A stretch of 64,000 nucleotides of DNA, taken from positions 1,860,001 through 1,924,000 of the forward strand of contig NZ_CP091092.1 of NCBI RefSeq assembly GCF_029633915.1, in the 5' to 3' direction. The notes below the pieces were generated by a model. That model was not told where the DNA came from and did no database searches. It was given only the letters and a program-made list of their open reading frames with translations. This DNA is from Methanomicrobium antiquum. GTDB lineage: Archaea > Halobacteriota > Methanomicrobia > Methanomicrobiales > Methanomicrobiaceae. This document shows, piece by piece, positions 63,979 to 64,000 of this stretch. The translations under genes and the position numbers were made by a program. How positions within the stretch are numbered: the stretch's first letter is position 1; each line of letters opens with the position of its first letter.

Positions 63979-64000
63979 ATGAACAGTGAAAATACATCTG
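63979..64000 (+). CDS. Start of a gene cut by the window edge
   Basis: An ATG at 63979 is preceded by aaagggatgaagc, a usable ribosome binding site, and opens MNSENTS before the end. Nothing can be said about function. Confidence 0.4.

Overview
The window looks like chromosomal DNA of an AT-rich euryarchaeal methanogen, most probably Methanomicrobiales and perhaps Methanoplanus-like; the order is an inference from gene content. Supporting genes are CofH (coenzyme F420), MfnA (methanofuran), archaeal riboflavin synthase and lumazine synthase, Dph2, an archaeal METTL5-type RNA methylase, a Fsr-type MFS carrier, archaeal ThiC, and the KamA/AblB pair that makes N-epsilon-acetyl-beta-lysine, an osmolyte of marine methanogens. 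No rRNA, CRISPR array, integrase, transposase or phage gene is visible. One tRNA (Gln, UUG) is present.

Layout. 1-6.4 kb: end of an aldo/keto reductase, small unknown genes, a DHA2 MFS exporter and serA. 6.4-13.2 kb: a tight plus-strand run ppsA, mfnA, hpt, dph2, METTL5-like methylase, Fsr-like MFS. 13.2-22.3 kb: a membrane HEAT-repeat protein, PAS sensors around a KaiC-like protein without a P-loop, an alpha/beta hydrolase lipoprotein, a membrane transglutaminase-like protein, tRNA-Gln and a large membrane PAS sensor. 22.9-29 kb: signal peptidase I, cofH, RecQ and a soluble chemoreceptor. 29.6-34.4 kb: a TPR protein, a coiled-coil protein and a 1184-residue TPR protein carrying an acidic 51-residue tandem repeat. 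34.9-38.7 kb: iron-sulfur flavoprotein, GIY-YIG-like protein, MBL hydrolase, thiC, purE. 39-48.7 kb: DUF2298 membrane protein with a glycosyltransferase, two aminotransferases, ribC, kamA-ablB, ribH. 48.7-56.2 kb: two COG2426 membrane paralogues, an ArsC-like phosphatase, a Yip1 protein and a CARDB/MacB-type ABC module. 56.3-64 kb: a DUF2953-GerW pair, a Cache protein, a solitary DNA methylase, DUF1805, another PAS protein and an iron alcohol dehydrogenase.

Three patterns stand out. First, at least 13 intergenic sites carry copies of one modular hairpin repeat family built on CATGAAA/TTTCATG arms, in both orientations and never inside a gene. Second, four PAS proteins end in a histidine-kinase dimerisation-like helix pair that lacks the phospho-acceptor histidine, and none has an ATPase domain, so they look like a kinase-less sensor family. 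Third, two genes (the METTL5-like methylase and the membrane PAS sensor) seem to start at AUC or AUA behind excellent ribosome binding sites, because the family-conserved N-terminus or the membrane topology extends upstream of every conventional start.
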